Below, piece by piece: positions 10,709 through 18,277 of a stretch of DNA of 32,263 bases. Each line of letters opens with the position of its first letter. The first letter of the stretch is position 1. A program made the translations under genes and the position numbers. The DNA is from Betaproteobacteria bacterium (lineage in GTDB: Bacteria; Pseudomonadota; Gammaproteobacteria; Burkholderiales; CAIKXV01): contig CANHBC010000020.1 of the NCBI GenBank assembly GCA_947458835.1, positions 1 through 32,263 of the forward strand. The letters run 5' to 3'. The notes under the pieces were generated by a model. It saw only the letters and a list, made by a program, of their open reading frames with translations. It had not been told where the DNA came from and made no database searches.

Positions 10709-11184
10709 GTTGCGGCTCCGCAGCGGGCTGCGCGCTGGATCGCGCGAAGGATGCGCGCCTGGGTGCCGCAGCGGCACAGGTTGCGGTCCATCGCGGCCTT
10801 GATCTCGTCGAGTGTCGGGTCGGGCGTGCGCTCGAGCAGGGCCGTGGCCGACATCAGCATGCCCGAGATGCAGTAGCCGCACTGCACCGCCTGCTCGTCG
10901 AGGAACGCCTGCTGCAGCCTGGCCAGCGTGCTGCCCGCTTGTGCGCCTTCCAGCGTCGTCACCTGCTTGCCTGATACCGCCCACAGCGGCGTATCGCAGG
11001 CGTTGACCGCATGGCCGTCGAGCAGTACGGTGCAGGCGCCGCACTGGCCCAGCCCGCAGCCGAACTTCGCTGCCTTCAGGTCGAGGTCGTTGCGCAGCAC
11101 GTAGAGCAGGGGCGTGTCCGGCTCGGCGGCCACCGAGTGCTCGACGCCGTTGACAGTGAATCGTGTCGGTTCAGGTAGACTCAT
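10705..11184 (-). CDS. 2Fe-2S subunit of a molybdenum hydroxylase (IorA/NicA-like)
   Basis: The 159-residue iron-sulphur subunit passes electrons from the molybdenum site. The plant-type ferredoxin cluster is held by Cys43, 48, 51 and 63 (GCGLGQCGAC then NAC). The C-terminal helical-domain cluster is held by Cys102, 105, 137 and 139 (QCGYC and NLCRCGT). The reading frame is open further upstream to 11301, but the ATG at 11184 gives the usual length and an N-terminus that enters the ferredoxin fold directly. A weak GGA lies about 8 bases upstream. This is the first gene of the seven-gene minus-strand operon, and its stop overlaps the large-subunit start. No FAD subunit or MoCo-insertion chaperone is in the window. 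Confidence 0.93.
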   Translation of the reverse strand: MSLPEPTRFTVNGVEHSVAAEPDTPLLYVLRNDLDLKAAKFGCGLGQCGACTVLLDGHAVNACDTPLWAVSGKQVTTLEGAQAGSTLARLQQAFLDEQAVQCGYCISGMLMSATALLERTPDPTLDEIKAAMDRNLCRCGTQARILRAIQRAARCGAAT

Positions 11185-11548
11185 TGGCTGATCCGCGCGG
11201 TTGCGCGATGACGGGTCCGGTGACGGAACGTTGGAGGGCGGGCGCGTGGAGCGGGGCGCCGCAGTGGACGCTCGATTGGAAAGCAAATCGACGGCGCGCA
11301 CAAGCGGCGGCCAGTGCAGGGGACGGTGGTGTGTGCGCCGCTAGGCCGCACGGTCATCATGCGCCGGGTGATTGTCGCGGCACGCACCGCGCTTCGCGTG
11401 GCATTCCCGTTGCTGGCTGGAGCGCATCCATGCCGACTCCGTGCACTGCTTGCACGAGGCGTTGCGCGACACCGGCCAGCACCCCGCGCGCTTCGGCAGT
11501 GATCGCACCGGCGGGACGACAGGCAATGGCGAGGGGACGAGGCAGGCA
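11185..11548. promoter_or_regulatory. Divergent control region between the catabolic operon and the CocE-type hydrolase
   Basis: This 364-bp stretch has no convincing gene. It must hold the promoters for the minus-strand operon and for the plus-strand hydrolase. The clearest signal is the inverted repeat TCGATT, 8 bases, AATCGA at 11272-11291, whose spacing and AT-rich half sites fit a dimeric regulator such as a LysR-type protein. No regulator gene is in the window, and no consensus -35/-10 pair stood out. Confidence 0.35.
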
Positions 11549-13291
11549 ATGGATCCGATGAAGGCTGAAGTACGCGACGGCATGCAGGTCGAGTGGAACG
11601 TGCCGATCACCATGGACGATGGGGTCGTGTTGCGCGCGGACGTGTTCCGCCCGCTCGGCGGTGGTCGACATCCGGTAATCCTCAGCAGCGGCCCGTACGC
11701 GAAGGGGCTCGAGTTCAAGGAAGGCTATCCGGCCAACTGGGCGCGGCTGGTGAAGTCCGCGCCGGAAGTGCTGGAAGGCTCCAGCAACAAGTACCAGACC
11801 TGGGAACTGGTCGACCCGGAGAAGTGGGTGCCGGAGGGCTATGCCTGCGTGCGCGTGGACTCGCGCGGCGCGGGATGGTCCCCCGGCGTGATCGACTGCT
11901 GGTCTGCGCGAGAGGCGGTCGACCTCGCCGCGTGCATCGACTGGGCCGGGTCGCGCGAATGGAGCAGTGGCAAGGTCGGCGTGAACGGCATCTCTTACTA
12001 CGCGATGAACCAGTGGCAGGTTGCCGGGCTGCAGCCGAAGCACCTGGCGGCGCTGTGCCTGTGGGAGGGTTCGTCGGACTACTACCGCGAATTGTGCCGC
12101 CATGGCGGCATCCTCTGCGACTTCCTCGACGCCTGGTACCGGCGCCAGGTCACCTCGGTGCAGTACGGCGTGGGCGAGCGCGGCGCGCGCAGCGCGGTGA
12201 CCGGTGATCCAGTGGCCGGCTCGGTCACCCTGGTCGAGGGCGAACTGGCGGCCAACCGCGTCGATCTGGGCGGCGAGGCCCGCGCGCGGACGCTGGTCGA
12301 CGACTACTACCGGGCACGGATGCCGGCATTCGAGCAGATGGTCACGCCGATGCTCTCCTGCGGCAACTGGGGCGGTATGGGCCTGCACACGCGTGGCAAC
12401 TTCGAGGGCTTCCTGCGGTCTGCCTCGCCCGAGAAGTGGCTGGAGGTGCATGGAGACACCCACTTCACGCACTTCTACAGCAACTACGGTGTGGCGCTGC
12501 AGAAGCGCTTCTTCGGGCACTTCCTCAAGGGGGAGGACACCGGCTGGGCGCAGCAGCCTAAGGTGTCGCTCAACATCCGGCATCCGGGCGAGCGGTTCGA
12601 ACTGCGCGCCGAGAACGAGTGGCCGATCGCGCGCACCCGTTTCACCCGCTACTACCTTCAGCCGCAGGGGCTAGGACTGTCCACGCAGGCGCCCACGGCG
12701 GGCGCCACGCTCGACTACGAAGCGATGGGGCAGGGCCTCACCTTCCTGTCGCCGGCGATGACCGAACCGCTGGAGATCACCGGACCCGTCGCCGCCCGGC
12801 TCTGGCTGTCGTCGAGGACGCGCGACGCCGACGTGTTCCTGGTGCTGCGGGTGTTCGACCCGGATGGCAGGGAGGTCACCTTCATCGGTTCCAACGATCC
12901 GCGCACGCCGGTCGGACTCGGCTGGCTGCGGGCATCCCAGCGCAAACTCGACCCGGCCCTGAGCGAGCCACACCGGCCCTGGCATCCGCACGACGAGCAC
13001 TGGCCGCTGCAGCCGGGGGTGCCGGTGCCGCTGGACGTCGAGATCTGGCCGACGTGCATCGTCGTGCCGACCGGCTACCGGTTCGGGCTGACCGTGCGCG
13101 GGTGCGACTACGAGTACGACGGCACCGACTTCGGTGTCACCCATGCCGCCTATCCGATGAAGGGAGTGGGGCCGTTCACCCACGCCGATCCGGCCGACCG
13201 GCCCATGGACGTGTTCGGCGGAACGAACACGCTGCACTTTCCGGACGACGACGCCCCGTACCTGCTCGTCCCAGTGGTGCCGTCCCGTTGA
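11549..13291 (+). CDS. CocE/NonD-family hydrolase (X-Pro dipeptidyl-peptidase S15 type)
   Basis: The 580-residue product is an alpha/beta hydrolase followed by the jelly-roll C-terminal domain of the CocE/NonD and X-Pro peptidase family. The N-terminal domain shows ITMDDGVVLRADVFRP near 16-31, DSRGAGWSPG near 109-118, and the nucleophile Ser in GVNGISYYAMNQW near 147-159. The later HGDTHFTHFY segment may hold the catalytic His. The C-terminal domain runs from about residue 375 and includes ARLWLSSRTRDADVFLVLRVFDPDG. Members hydrolyse esters, amides or acylated prodrug-like molecules; the substrate here is unknown. The ATG at 11549 is chosen because GAGG lies six bases upstream and the product begins just before the conserved fold. 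It is divergent from the molybdenum hydroxylase operon and may share its regulation. Confidence 0.88.
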   Translation: MDPMKAEVRDGMQVEWNVPITMDDGVVLRADVFRPLGGGRHPVILSSGPYAKGLEFKEGYPANWARLVKSAPEVLEGSSNKYQTWELVDPEKWVPEGYACVRVDSRGAGWSPGVIDCWSAREAVDLAACIDWAGSREWSSGKVGVNGISYYAMNQWQVAGLQPKHLAALCLWEGSSDYYRELCRHGGILCDFLDAWYRRQVTSVQYGVGERGARSAVTGDPVAGSVTLVEGELAANRVDLGGEARARTLVDDYYRARMPAFEQMVTPMLSCGNWGGMGLHTRGNFEGFLRSASPEKWLEVHGDTHFTHFYSNYGVALQKRFFGHFLKGEDTGWAQQPKVSLNIRHPGERFELRAENEWPIARTRFTRYYLQPQGLGLSTQAPTAGATLDYEAMGQGLTFLSPAMTEPLEITGPVAARLWLSSRTRDADVFLVLRVFDPDGREVTFIGSNDPRTPVGLGWLRASQRKLDPALSEPHRPWHPHDEHWPLQPGVPVPLDVEIWPTCIVVPTGYRFGLTVRGCDYEYDGTDFGVTHAAYPMKGVGPFTHADPADRPMDVFGGTNTLHFPDDDAPYLLVPVVPSR

Positions 13292-13310
13292 TCTGTCGGG
13301 GTACCCGACC

Positions 13311-13341
13311 GGAAGCCCGGAGCGTTGCCTCCGGTCCTTCC
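13311..13341. terminator. Imperfect hairpin downstream of the CocE-type gene
   Basis: GGAAG plus CCGGAG pairs with CTCCGG plus CTTCC around a short loop, with a small internal bulge. It follows a shorter TCGGG-GTA-CCCGA hairpin at 13296-13308. The position between the convergent hydrolase and tRNA genes suggests transcription termination, but there is no U-tract. Confidence 0.35.
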
Positions 13342-13409
13342 GCAGGTGTTACCCTGACACTTGCTGCCGCTGCCTACGGATCCCGGCATGTGACTTGCCC
13401 GGGAAACGA

Positions 13410-13496
13410 TGGTGCCGAGAAGAGGACTCGAACCTCCACAGTGTTGCCACCGCCAGGACCTGAACCTGGTGCGTCTACCAATTCCGCCATCTCGGC
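13410..13496 (-). tRNA. tRNA-Leu, anticodon CAG
   Basis: The 87-nt minus-strand tRNA starts GCCGAGA and ends CTCGGCACCA, so the 7-bp acceptor stem and the CCA are both encoded. The D-arm holds AATTGGTAGACG. The anticodon stem CCAGG/CCTGG encloses a loop TTCAGGT, giving anticodon CAG (reads CUG). A long class II variable arm lies before the GGTTCGAGTCC T-arm, as expected for leucine. CUG is the dominant Leu codon in this GC-rich genome. It lies between the convergent CocE-type gene and the divergent rnr. Confidence 0.97.
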
Positions 13497-13509
13497 ATTG
13501 CGGTCCGGA

Positions 13510-13538
13510 AATGTATTAAACCACGCGGGCTTTGTCAA
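13510..13538 (-). promoter_or_regulatory. Sigma-70-type promoter of tRNA-Leu
   Basis: On the minus strand a perfect -35 TTGACA (plus 13533-13538) is followed after exactly 17 bases by TACATT (plus 13510-13515). Transcription would begin about 6-8 bases before the tRNA 5' end at 13496. The -35 box abuts the proposed start codon of the divergent rnr gene at 13539. Confidence 0.7.
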
Positions 13539-15965
13539 TTGACCTCTCAATATAAAAGGCGATCCGGTCTCCGGACGTCGAACAAGCCGGTCTTCACGAC
13601 CATCGTCCCGGAACGGGAAAAGATCCTCGAGGCGCTGCGTGAAGCGGGCGTGCCGCTGGAGCCGGAGCGGCTGTCGGAGCTGCTGGAGGTCGCCCCCGAG
13701 TCCGCTGAAGGCTTCTCCCGCCGCCTGGCGGCGATGGAGCGCGAAGGCGAGGTGATTGCCAACCGGCGGGGGGCGCTCGGCCTGCCGTCGAAGATGGACC
13801 TGATCCGCGGCCGGGTGCAGGGGCATCCCGACGGCTTCGGCTTCCTGGTGCCGGACGACGCCACCGGCGACCTGTTCCTCGGTCCGGCCGAGATGCAGAA
13901 GGTGCTGCACGGCGACCGGGTGCTCGGGCGCGAGGTGGCCGCGCCGCGGCGGGGCAAGCGCGAGGCAGTCGTAGTCGAGGTGCTCGAGCGCGGCAACCAG
14001 CGCGTGGTGGGGCGCCTTGCCATCGAGCATGGCGTGCGCTTCGTGATCGCGGAGGACCGGCGGGTGAGCCAGGACATCCTGGTCGCGCCGGACGACGCCT
14101 TCCCGGCCAAATCCGGACAGGTCGTGGTGACCGAGATCATCGAGCAGCCGTCGCGCTACAGCCAGCCGATCGGTCGCATCGTCGAGGTGCTGGGCAACTA
14201 CGCCGATCCCGGCATGGAGATCGAGATCGCGTTGCGCAAGCACGACCTGCCGCATCTGTTCAGCGCCGAGATCGAAAAGCTGGCTGCGAAGTTCCCGAAG
14301 GAACCGCGCAAGACCGACCTGCGCGGCCGGGTCGACCTGCGCGAACTGCCCCTGGTGACCATCGACGGCGAGACCGCGCGCGACTTCGACGATGCGGTCT
14401 ACTGCGAGCCGGTGGTGCGCGCCGAGCCGGGCCGGCCCGCCGCCAGGCGCGCTCGCCGGACGATCGCGCAGACCGTCAGCGACATGGTCAAGGATGCCAC
14501 CGGCTATGGCCAGGCCCGGCCGGCGCCCGGCACCGGTGCGAGCGGCCGCAAGGCGGTGCCCGATGCCGCCTACAAGCTGTTCGTGGCGATCGCCGACGTC
14601 GGGCACTACGTGAAGCCGGGCGATTCGCTCGACAAGGAGGCGCTGGCGCGCGGCACCTCGGTGTACTTCCCGCGCCGGGTGATCCCGATGCTGCCCGAGG
14701 CGCTGTCCAACGGCCTGTGCTCGCTCAACCCGCACGTCGACCGGTTGTGCATGGTCTGCGAGGTCGACGTCGGGGCGGACGGCAGCCTGCTCGCCTACCA
14801 GTTCTACAACGCGGTGATGAACTCGAAGGCGCGGTTGACCTACACCGAGGTGGCCGAGATCCTCGACGGCAGCCCGATGGCGCAGGCGAAGAACTACCGC
14901 GACCTCGTGCCGCACCTCAAGGCGCTGGAGGCGGTGTTCCGCGTGCTGCTGAAGGCACGCGCGCAACGCGGGGCGATCGACTTCGAGTCTTCGGAGACGA
15001 AGATGGAGTTCGACGACAACGGCAAGATCCGGCGGATCGTGCCGGTCGAGCGCAACGACGCGCACCGGCTGATCGAGGAATGCATGCTGGCGGCGAACGT
15101 GTGCGCCTCGCAGTTCCTCGCCAGCCACGGCCACCCGATGCTGTACCGGATCCATGCCGGGCCCAAGAAGGACCGTCTGGAGTCGCTGCGCGAGTTCCTG
15201 CGCGGCTTCGGGTTGACCATCGGCGGTGGCGAATCCCCGCATGCGCGCGACTATGCGCGGGTGCTGGAGCAGATCCGCGACCGTGCCGACCGGCAGTTGC
15301 TGCAGACGGTGATGCTGCGTTCGCTCGCGCAGGCGGTCTACAGCCCGGACAACATCGGCCATTTCGGGCTGGCGTATGACGGCTACGGCCACTTCACCTC
15401 GCCGATCCGGCGCTATCCCGACCTGTCGGTGCATCGCGCCATCAAGGCGGTGCTGAAGAAGAAGGCCTACGCGCCGGATGGCATGGACTGGACGCAGCTC
15501 GGCCAGCACTGCTCGCAGACCGAACGCCGGGCCGACGACGCCTCGCGCGAGGTGGAGGCGTGGCTCAAGTGCTACTACATGCTCGATCGGGTGGGCGAGC
15601 ATTTCAGCGGCACGATCAGCGGCGTCACCTCGTTCGGCGCGTTCGTGACGCTTGACGACCTGCATGTCGACGGCCTGGTGCACATCTCGGAGCTGGGCAG
15701 CGACTATTTCCATTTCGATGCGGTACGCCACCAGCTGCTCGGAGAACGCACCGGCCAGCGCTACCGGATCGGCGACCGGATCGGTGTGCAGGTGGTGCGG
15801 GTCGACCTCTCCACCAGCAAGATCGACTTCGTGCTGGCGCCCGGCGCCCAGCTGAAGGGCCCCCTGGCGACCAGTGGCGCTCGGTCGGGCAAGGATGCGA
15901 GGGAGGGGAGTTCCGAGGTCGCGCCGCCGACTGCGGGGCCCAAGGGCGGGAAGAAGCGGCGATGA
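13539..15965 (+). CDS. rnr: Ribonuclease R
   Basis: RNase R is a processive 3'-5' exoribonuclease that degrades structured RNA. The 808-residue product shows an N-terminal winged-helix region (about 20-80), cold-shock domains (about 85-240), the RNB catalytic domain from about 265 with Asp282, Asp284 and Asp285 in RDFDDA, an S1 domain near 690-770 ([15 protein letters not shown]), and a basic tail ending GKKRR. About 54 residues (291-344) separate [10 protein letters not shown] from [10 protein letters not shown], where E. coli, from memory, has about eight. The inserted part is Arg/Ala/Pro-rich and polar. The start is uncertain: the only in-frame candidate near the expected N-terminus is TTG 13539, with no Shine-Dalgarno. 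It overlaps rlmB by four bases. Confidence 0.95.
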   Translation: MTSQYKRRSGLRTSNKPVFTTIVPEREKILEALREAGVPLEPERLSELLEVAPESAEGFSRRLAAMEREGEVIANRRGALGLPSKMDLIRGRVQGHPDGFGFLVPDDATGDLFLGPAEMQKVLHGDRVLGREVAAPRRGKREAVVVEVLERGNQRVVGRLAIEHGVRFVIAEDRRVSQDILVAPDDAFPAKSGQVVVTEIIEQPSRYSQPIGRIVEVLGNYADPGMEIEIALRKHDLPHLFSAEIEKLAAKFPKEPRKTDLRGRVDLRELPLVTIDGETARDFDDAVYCEPVVRAEPGRPAARRARRTIAQTVSDMVKDATGYGQARPAPGTGASGRKAVPDAAYKLFVAIADVGHYVKPGDSLDKEALARGTSVYFPRRVIPMLPEALSNGLCSLNPHVDRLCMVCEVDVGADGSLLAYQFYNAVMNSKARLTYTEVAEILDGSPMAQAKNYRDLVPHLKALEAVFRVLLKARAQRGAIDFESSETKMEFDDNGKIRRIVPVERNDAHRLIEECMLAANVCASQFLASHGHPMLYRIHAGPKKDRLESLREFLRGFGLTIGGGESPHARDYARVLEQIRDRADRQLLQTVMLRSLAQAVYSPDNIGHFGLAYDGYGHFTSPIRRYPDLSVHRAIKAVLKKKAYAPDGMDWTQLGQHCSQTERRADDASREVEAWLKCYYMLDRVGEHFSGTISGVTSFGAFVTLDDLHVDGLVHISELGSDYFHFDAVRHQLLGERTGQRYRIGDRIGVQVVRVDLSTSKIDFVLAPGAQLKGPLATSGARSGKDAREGSSEVAPPTAGPKGGKKRR

Positions 15966-16714
15966 GCGCGCCTCTGCGTACACTTTTCGGCCTGCATGCG
16001 GTCACCGCGCGGCTGCGCGCCGCGCCGCAGTCGATCCGCGAGCTCTATGTCGACGCCAGGCGCGCCGACGGCCGCACGCGGGATCTGCTTGCGCTTGCCG
16101 CGGAGAAATCGGTGCGGGCGATGTCGGTCGACGCCCAGCGGCTGGACGCGCTGGCTGGTGGCACGGTGCGGCACCAGGGCGTGGTCGCGCGCATCGACGG
16201 CGACAGCCGGCGCAGCGTGCACTTCGATGACCTTCTGGAGGACCTGCCTGCAGATCCACTGCTGGTCGTGCTCGACGGCGTGCAGGATCCGCACAACCTC
16301 GGCGCGATCCTTCGCGTGGCCGATGCGATGGGCGTGCACGCGGTGGTCGCACCGAAGGACCGAGCGGTGGGCATCACCGCGACGGTCGAGAAGGTCGCCT
16401 CCGGTGCCGCCGAGACGGTGCAGTACGTGACGGTGACCAACCTCGCGCGGTCGCTCGACGCGCTCAAGGCACGCGGCGTCTGGTGCATCGGTGCCGACGA
16501 GTCGGGGGCCGGCGACCTGTTCGGCGCGAAGCTCACCGGTCCCCTGGCCTGGGTCATGGGCGCCGAAGGCGAAGGGCTTCGTCGCCTTACCCGTGAGCGC
16601 TGCGACGAACTCGTGCGGATCCCGATGTTCGGCGTGGTCGAGAGCGTGAACGTGTCGGTGGCAGCCGGCATCTGCCTGTTCGAGAGCCGACGACAGCGGG
16701 TTGCGGCAGGCTGA
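15962..16714 (+). CDS. rlmB: 23S rRNA (guanosine-2'-O-)-methyltransferase RlmB
   Basis: RlmB methylates the 2'-O of G2251 (E. coli numbering) in the 23S rRNA peptidyl-transferase region, using SAM. The 250-residue SPOUT-class protein has an N-terminal substrate-binding domain ([12 protein letters not shown] at 8-19) and a C-terminal knotted domain with [15 protein letters not shown] near 101-115, [13 protein letters not shown] near 197-209 and [19 protein letters not shown] near 220-238. These are the three SpoU motifs with the catalytic Arg and Asn. The ATG overlaps the rnr stop as ATGA, so translation is coupled. The rnr-rlmB pair is widely conserved. Confidence 0.97.
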   Translation: MSAPLRTLFGLHAVTARLRAAPQSIRELYVDARRADGRTRDLLALAAEKSVRAMSVDAQRLDALAGGTVRHQGVVARIDGDSRRSVHFDDLLEDLPADPLLVVLDGVQDPHNLGAILRVADAMGVHAVVAPKDRAVGITATVEKVASGAAETVQYVTVTNLARSLDALKARGVWCIGADESGAGDLFGAKLTGPLAWVMGAEGEGLRRLTRERCDELVRIPMFGVVESVNVSVAAGICLFESRRQRVAAG

Positions 16715-16780
16715 ACGGGCGGGAACGGGCGCAGTCAGAGAAACGGGCGGGTCATTGTGGTGGGATGGGGTCGGTGGGAT

Positions 16781-16830
16781 GGGGTCAGGTCTTGCCTTTT
16801 GCCTAGAGGCAAAAGGCAAGACCTGACCCC
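16781..16830. repeat. Perfect 50-bp palindrome made of two inverted copies of the 22-bp repeat
   Basis: Two 23-base arms (16781-16803 and 16808-16830) are exact reverse complements around a 4-base TAGA spacer. Each arm is the dispersed 22-bp repeat plus one base. It lies 66 bp after rlmB and 26 bp before an isochorismatase-fold gene. As RNA it would form a very stable 23-bp hairpin. It resembles an inverted pair of REP units mobilised by a RAYT. Confidence 0.95.
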
Positions 16831-16856
16831 ACAATTCGGAATGGAGGAAGCGCGTG

Positions 16857-17570
16857 ATGGCGGGATGGGATGCATTCCTGACCGAGCAGGACAAGCAGCA
16901 TCTGGCGGTGTGGGGCAAGCAGGCGAACGATGACTTCGGCGAGCGTCCGGTACTCCTGGTGGTGGATGTGTTCCACGCGGCGCTCGGCCACGAGCGCAAG
17001 CCGATCCTCGAGTCGATCAAGGATTGGCCGATGAGCTGCGGGCTGGAGGGCTGGGAGGCGGTGGACCGCATGGTCGGGTTGATCGCTGCCGCACGACGCC
17101 ACGCCGTTCCGGTGATCCACGCGCGCGCGCTGGCGGGATTTCCTAGCGACTGGTTCCGCCGGGGTGACAAGGGCGCACGCCGCAACCGCGCGGTAGACCA
17201 CCTGCCCCCGGAGATCCGGGCGCTTGCCAACGAGTTTGTGCCGCAGGTTGCGCCCCTGCCGGGCGAACTGGTGGTCGAGAAGGTCTGCGCGAGTGCATTC
17301 GCCGGTACGCCGCTGCTGCACCATCTGCGCGCGATCGGTGCCGACACGGTCATCGTCTGCGGAGAATCGACCAGCGGCTGCGTGCGTGCGGCAGTCGTCG
17401 ATGCGGTGACCTACCGGTACCGGGTGGGCGTGGTCGGCGAGTGCTGCTTCGACCGCACCCAGGCATCGCACTGGATGAACCTGTTCGACATGCACCAGAA
17501 ATATGCCGATGTCATCGACGTCGCAGCCGCATCCGACTACTTCGCCTCGGTCGGTCGACCGCGGGAATGA
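16857..17570 (+). CDS. Isochorismatase-family cysteine hydrolase (third paralogue, repeat-flanked)
   Basis: The 237-residue product has an intact Asp37 (LLVVDVFHAA), Lys142 (VVEKVCASAFAGT) and Cys175 (ESTSGCVR), so it should be an active amidase-like hydrolase of the same branch as the protein at 5792-6478. Shared blocks include VPVIHARAL/VPVIHVTYD and NLFDMHQKYADVIDV. GGAGGA at 16843-16848 serves ATG 16857; a GTG one codon earlier is equally possible. The gene is bounded by repeat copies at 16781-16830 and 17603-17624. It separates rlmB from the rpsF operon, which are commonly close neighbours. This makes it look like an inserted unit rather than an ancestral member of the block; that is inference. 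The substrate is unknown. Confidence 0.9.
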   Translation: MAGWDAFLTEQDKQHLAVWGKQANDDFGERPVLLVVDVFHAALGHERKPILESIKDWPMSCGLEGWEAVDRMVGLIAAARRHAVPVIHARALAGFPSDWFRRGDKGARRNRAVDHLPPEIRALANEFVPQVAPLPGELVVEKVCASAFAGTPLLHHLRAIGADTVIVCGESTSGCVRAAVVDAVTYRYRVGVVGECCFDRTQASHWMNLFDMHQKYADVIDVAAASDYFASVGRPRE

Positions 17571-17602
17571 AGCGCGTTCCAGGGCTGGAATCGCGGTCCG
17601 GG

Positions 17603-17624
17603 GCAAAAGGCAAGACCTGACCCC
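17603..17624 (-). repeat. Dispersed 22-bp repeat, inverted copy
   Basis: This is an exact reverse-complement copy of the 22-bp repeat. It begins 32 bp after the stop of the isochorismatase-fold gene and ends 6 bp before the -35 box of the rpsF operon promoter. With the palindrome at 16781-16830 it encloses the gene. Confidence 0.92.
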
Positions 17625-17630
17625 CGATTC

Positions 17631-17659
17631 TTGCCATTGGCCAGCGAATCGGCCATAAT
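17631..17659 (+). promoter_or_regulatory. Sigma-70-type promoter of the rpsF-priB-rpsR-rplI operon
   Basis: TTGCCA at 17631-17636 and CATAAT at 17654-17659 are separated by exactly 17 bases, each with five of six consensus positions. The start point would be near 17666, giving a leader of about 115 nt before rpsF. The upstream element region of this promoter is replaced by the 22-bp repeat. Confidence 0.7.
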
Positions 17660-17670
17660 CAAAAGCTTGC

Positions 17671-17738
17671 CTGCATTCCGTGCAGTTTTCGGGGTGGGCA
17701 AGGGCAATTCCGACATCCGAACACATCCTTGCCTCACC
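17671..17738 (+). promoter_or_regulatory. Probable S6:S18 autoregulatory leader
   Basis: In the rpsF leader, GGTG plus GGCAAGG (17693-17703) pairs with CCTTGCC plus CACC (17727-17738), leaving one bulged T. The 23-base loop contains two CCGA words (TTCCGACATCCGAAC). A hairpin with an unpaired CCG box is the hallmark of the known S6:S18 mRNA motif used for feedback by the two ribosomal proteins encoded in this operon. A small CTGCA-TTCCG-TGCAG hairpin followed by TTTT lies just upstream at 17671-17689. The assignment rests on position, stem and CCG words; a covariance search was not possible. Confidence 0.5.
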
Positions 17739-17781
17739 GGCGTCGCATTCCGGGAGGCCCTGCAGACCACAAGGAGAGTTG

Positions 17782-18216
17782 ATGCGACATTATGAGATCG
17801 TTTTCATCGTCCACCCGGACCAGAGTGAGCAGGTCCCGGGCATGGTCGAGCGCTACAGCACGCTGATCACCAGCAAGGGCGGCATCATTCATCGGAAGGA
17901 AGACTGGGGCCGGCGCCAGCTTACGTTCCCGATCCAGAAGATGCACAAGGCGCACTACCTGCTCATGAACATCGAGTGCGACCAGTCAACGCTCGACGAA
18001 CTGGAGCATGCGTTCAAGTTCAACGACGCTGTCCTGCGTCACCTGACGGTCAAGATGACCGAGGCGGTGACCACGCCGTCGCCGATGATGCGGGAGCCCA
18101 AACCGGCCGAAGGTCGTGACCGCGACCGGGGCGATCGTCCGCGCCGCGATGGTCCGCGCGACAGCGCGCCGTCGGCGGCTCCGGCCCCGGCTGCTGCACC
18201 CGCGGCGGCGGCCTGA
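17782..18216 (+). CDS. rpsF: 30S ribosomal protein S6
   Basis: S6 binds S18 and the central domain of 16S rRNA in the small-subunit platform. The 144-residue product starts [19 protein letters not shown], then shows the conserved [19 protein letters not shown] and [11 protein letters not shown]. The tail from about residue 100 is long and low-complexity, rich in Asp/Arg and then Pro/Ala, as in many betaproteobacterial S6 proteins. AAGGAGA lies four to five bases before ATG 17782, fixing the start. It is the first gene of the operon with priB, rpsR and rplI, read from the promoter at 17631-17659 and probably controlled by the S6:S18 leader. Confidence 0.98.
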   Translation: MRHYEIVFIVHPDQSEQVPGMVERYSTLITSKGGIIHRKEDWGRRQLTFPIQKMHKAHYLLMNIECDQSTLDELEHAFKFNDAVLRHLTVKMTEAVTTPSPMMREPKPAEGRDRDRGDRPRRDGPRDSAPSAAPAPAAAPAAAA

Positions 18217-18277
18217 CGGGACGCGCGTCCGCTGCAACCGGTCGTCTGTCGATCGAGTGCAGTTGCGGAGGCCGACG

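Noticed and set aside
11314-11502. Small plus-strand frame of 62 codons in the control region
   Set aside because: It has no ribosome-binding site and an Arg/Ala-rich composition typical of non-coding GC-rich DNA, and it overlaps the expected promoter region.
14406-14570. The RNase R insertion as an intein or mobile insert
   Set aside because: It is only about 45 extra residues, with no splicing-junction Cys/Ser or terminal His-Asn, and no repeats or codon-use change mark its edges.
13374-15983. Very long open frame on the minus strand opposite rnr
   Set aside because: It covers the tRNA-Leu and the whole RNase R gene, and its composition is that of a reverse-complement shadow. RNase R is unambiguous on the plus strand.
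16781-16830. The 50-bp palindrome as a simple rlmB terminator
   Set aside because: Its arms are exact copies of a repeat found elsewhere in the window and it has no following U-tract, so a repeat-element origin explains it better, although it may also affect transcription.
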